This document shows positions 63,586 to 64,000 of a stretch of 64,000 nt of DNA, one piece after another. Within the stretch, counting starts at the first letter, position 1, and every line of letters starts with the position of its first letter. A program made the translations under genes and the position numbers. This DNA is from Vibrio rhodolitus (GTDB lineage: Bacteria > Pseudomonadota > Gammaproteobacteria > Enterobacterales > Vibrionaceae): positions 186,001 to 250,000 of the forward strand of contig NZ_QLYZ01000001.1 in NCBI RefSeq assembly GCF_003350325.1, in the 5' to 3' direction. The notes beneath the pieces were generated by a model. It made no database searches. It saw only the letters and a list, made by a program, of their open reading frames with translations, and had not been told where the DNA came from.

Positions 63586-64000
63586 ATGACGGCACCAAGT
63601 TGGGACCTATCAATTGCTTACCAATCTCTTAGAGATGACAAAATTGAGCAAGATATCGAGTTAATTAAGCAGTGTATTTTGGTATTGGAGCAGCACGTCA
63701 CGCGTCGTGAAAATACTAGCGTGATGCAAAATGCCATTCAAACCAAAGAAGCGGCAGGCAAACTGCTTTCGACCATTGATACATTTGCTCTGTGCCATGC
63801 CTCGCGTGATGCAACCAATGGTGAAGCCAAAGCTTTGATAGGCAAACTTGCCAAGCTACGTTCAGAGTTATCTCAAGCCTACACCCCTTATCAAGAAACG
63901 TTGGCGTTTGCGCCAATTGAAGATATTCAGGAGATCCTCGACCACGAGAGTGGTGATGTTTATGGTCAAGCGTTTCAAATTGCTTGTGAGCGCAAAGTCG
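63586..64000 (+). CDS. M3-family oligoendopeptidase (N-terminal part, cut by window edge)
   Basis: Partial: 138 residues from the ATG at 63586 (AAAGGA upstream) with no stop before the window end. The sequence WDLSIAYQSLRDDKIEQDIE and the coiled-coil-rich helical N-domain fit the PepF-like oligoendopeptidases of the M3 family. The HExxH zinc motif would lie beyond the window. It lies 20 bp after cobC and may be cotranscribed, but has no functional link to cobalamin. Confidence 0.72.
   Translation, partial: MTAPSWDLSIAYQSLRDDKIEQDIELIKQCILVLEQHVTRRENTSVMQNAIQTKEAAGKLLSTIDTFALCHASRDATNGEAKALIGKLAKLRSELSQAYTPYQETLAFAPIEDIQEILDHESGDVYGQAFQIACERKV

Overview
The window reads as ordinary chromosome of a marine gammaproteobacterium, almost certainly a Vibrio. 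The evidence is a tfoX competence regulator beside a PanP-type decarboxylase, an ArtP-I-Q-M arginine importer, hut genes with a GntR-type HutC, a small alarmone synthetase matching RelV next to tpm and purT, a cobTSUC salvage cluster, and several Vibrio-type orphan genes (DUF3581, DUF3334, DUF2786, DUF3187). From memory this order resembles V. cholerae chromosome 1 from the tfoX region to the cob region, with a copper-efflux operon in addition. I cannot name the species. I saw no rRNA, tRNA, insertion sequence, integrase, phage gene or CRISPR array.

Layout: 1-6 kb holds the partial panP (minus), a periplasmic orphan, lysO, an HDOD protein, tfoX with a long leader, and three small genes. 6-13.5 kb is a copper operon on the minus strand (small Cys/His/Met-rich protein, TolC-like channel, CusB with two CusF-like domains, CusA, cupredoxin), driven by a MerR/CueR-type promoter with a 19-bp spacer. 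13.6-19 kb has a PepT-like peptidase and the plus-strand tyrosine catabolic operon hppD-hmgA-fah-maiA, with a near-perfect TyrR box upstream. 19-23 kb has minus-strand orphan genes: a zinc-ribbon-like miniprotein, a membrane Sel1/J-domain protein, an OmpA-like lipoprotein, a DUF2786 protein and a CheX-like phosphatase candidate. 23-30 kb has ydiJ, a small methyltransferase and artPIQM. 30-38.5 kb has an esterase, a DUF3581 protein and hutIGUH plus hutC, with two matching operators.

38.6-45 kb has a Spo0M-like arrestin, a DUF3187 outer-membrane protein, relV, a 1.6-kb AT-rich stretch without a large gene, tpm and purT (with a PurR box). 45-50 kb has an SLC13-type anion transporter followed almost without gap by a histidine kinase and a receiver, then an HD-GYP protein. 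50-59 kb has cdd, lrgAB, sbcB, a second HD-GYP protein, a cold-shock gene, a diguanylate cyclase and tcyP. 59-64 kb has an NAD-binding protein, then flavin reductase-cobT-cobS-cobU-cobC and the start of an M3 oligopeptidase.

Most genes are well-known metabolism and signalling. The least explained DNA is 41.3-42.8 kb. There a 25-codon hydrophobic ORF with a good ribosome-binding site and its own terminator lies under a promoter whose -10 overlaps that of a divergent short RNA. Complementary segments at its 5' end, start codon and 3' end resemble a type I toxin-antitoxin locus. Other points of note are the CheX-like protein ending in a CheZ-like CheY-tether peptide, a RelV protein with an apparent signal peptide, a cupredoxin with Gln in place of the axial Met, and a CusB carrying one intact and one degenerate CusF domain.
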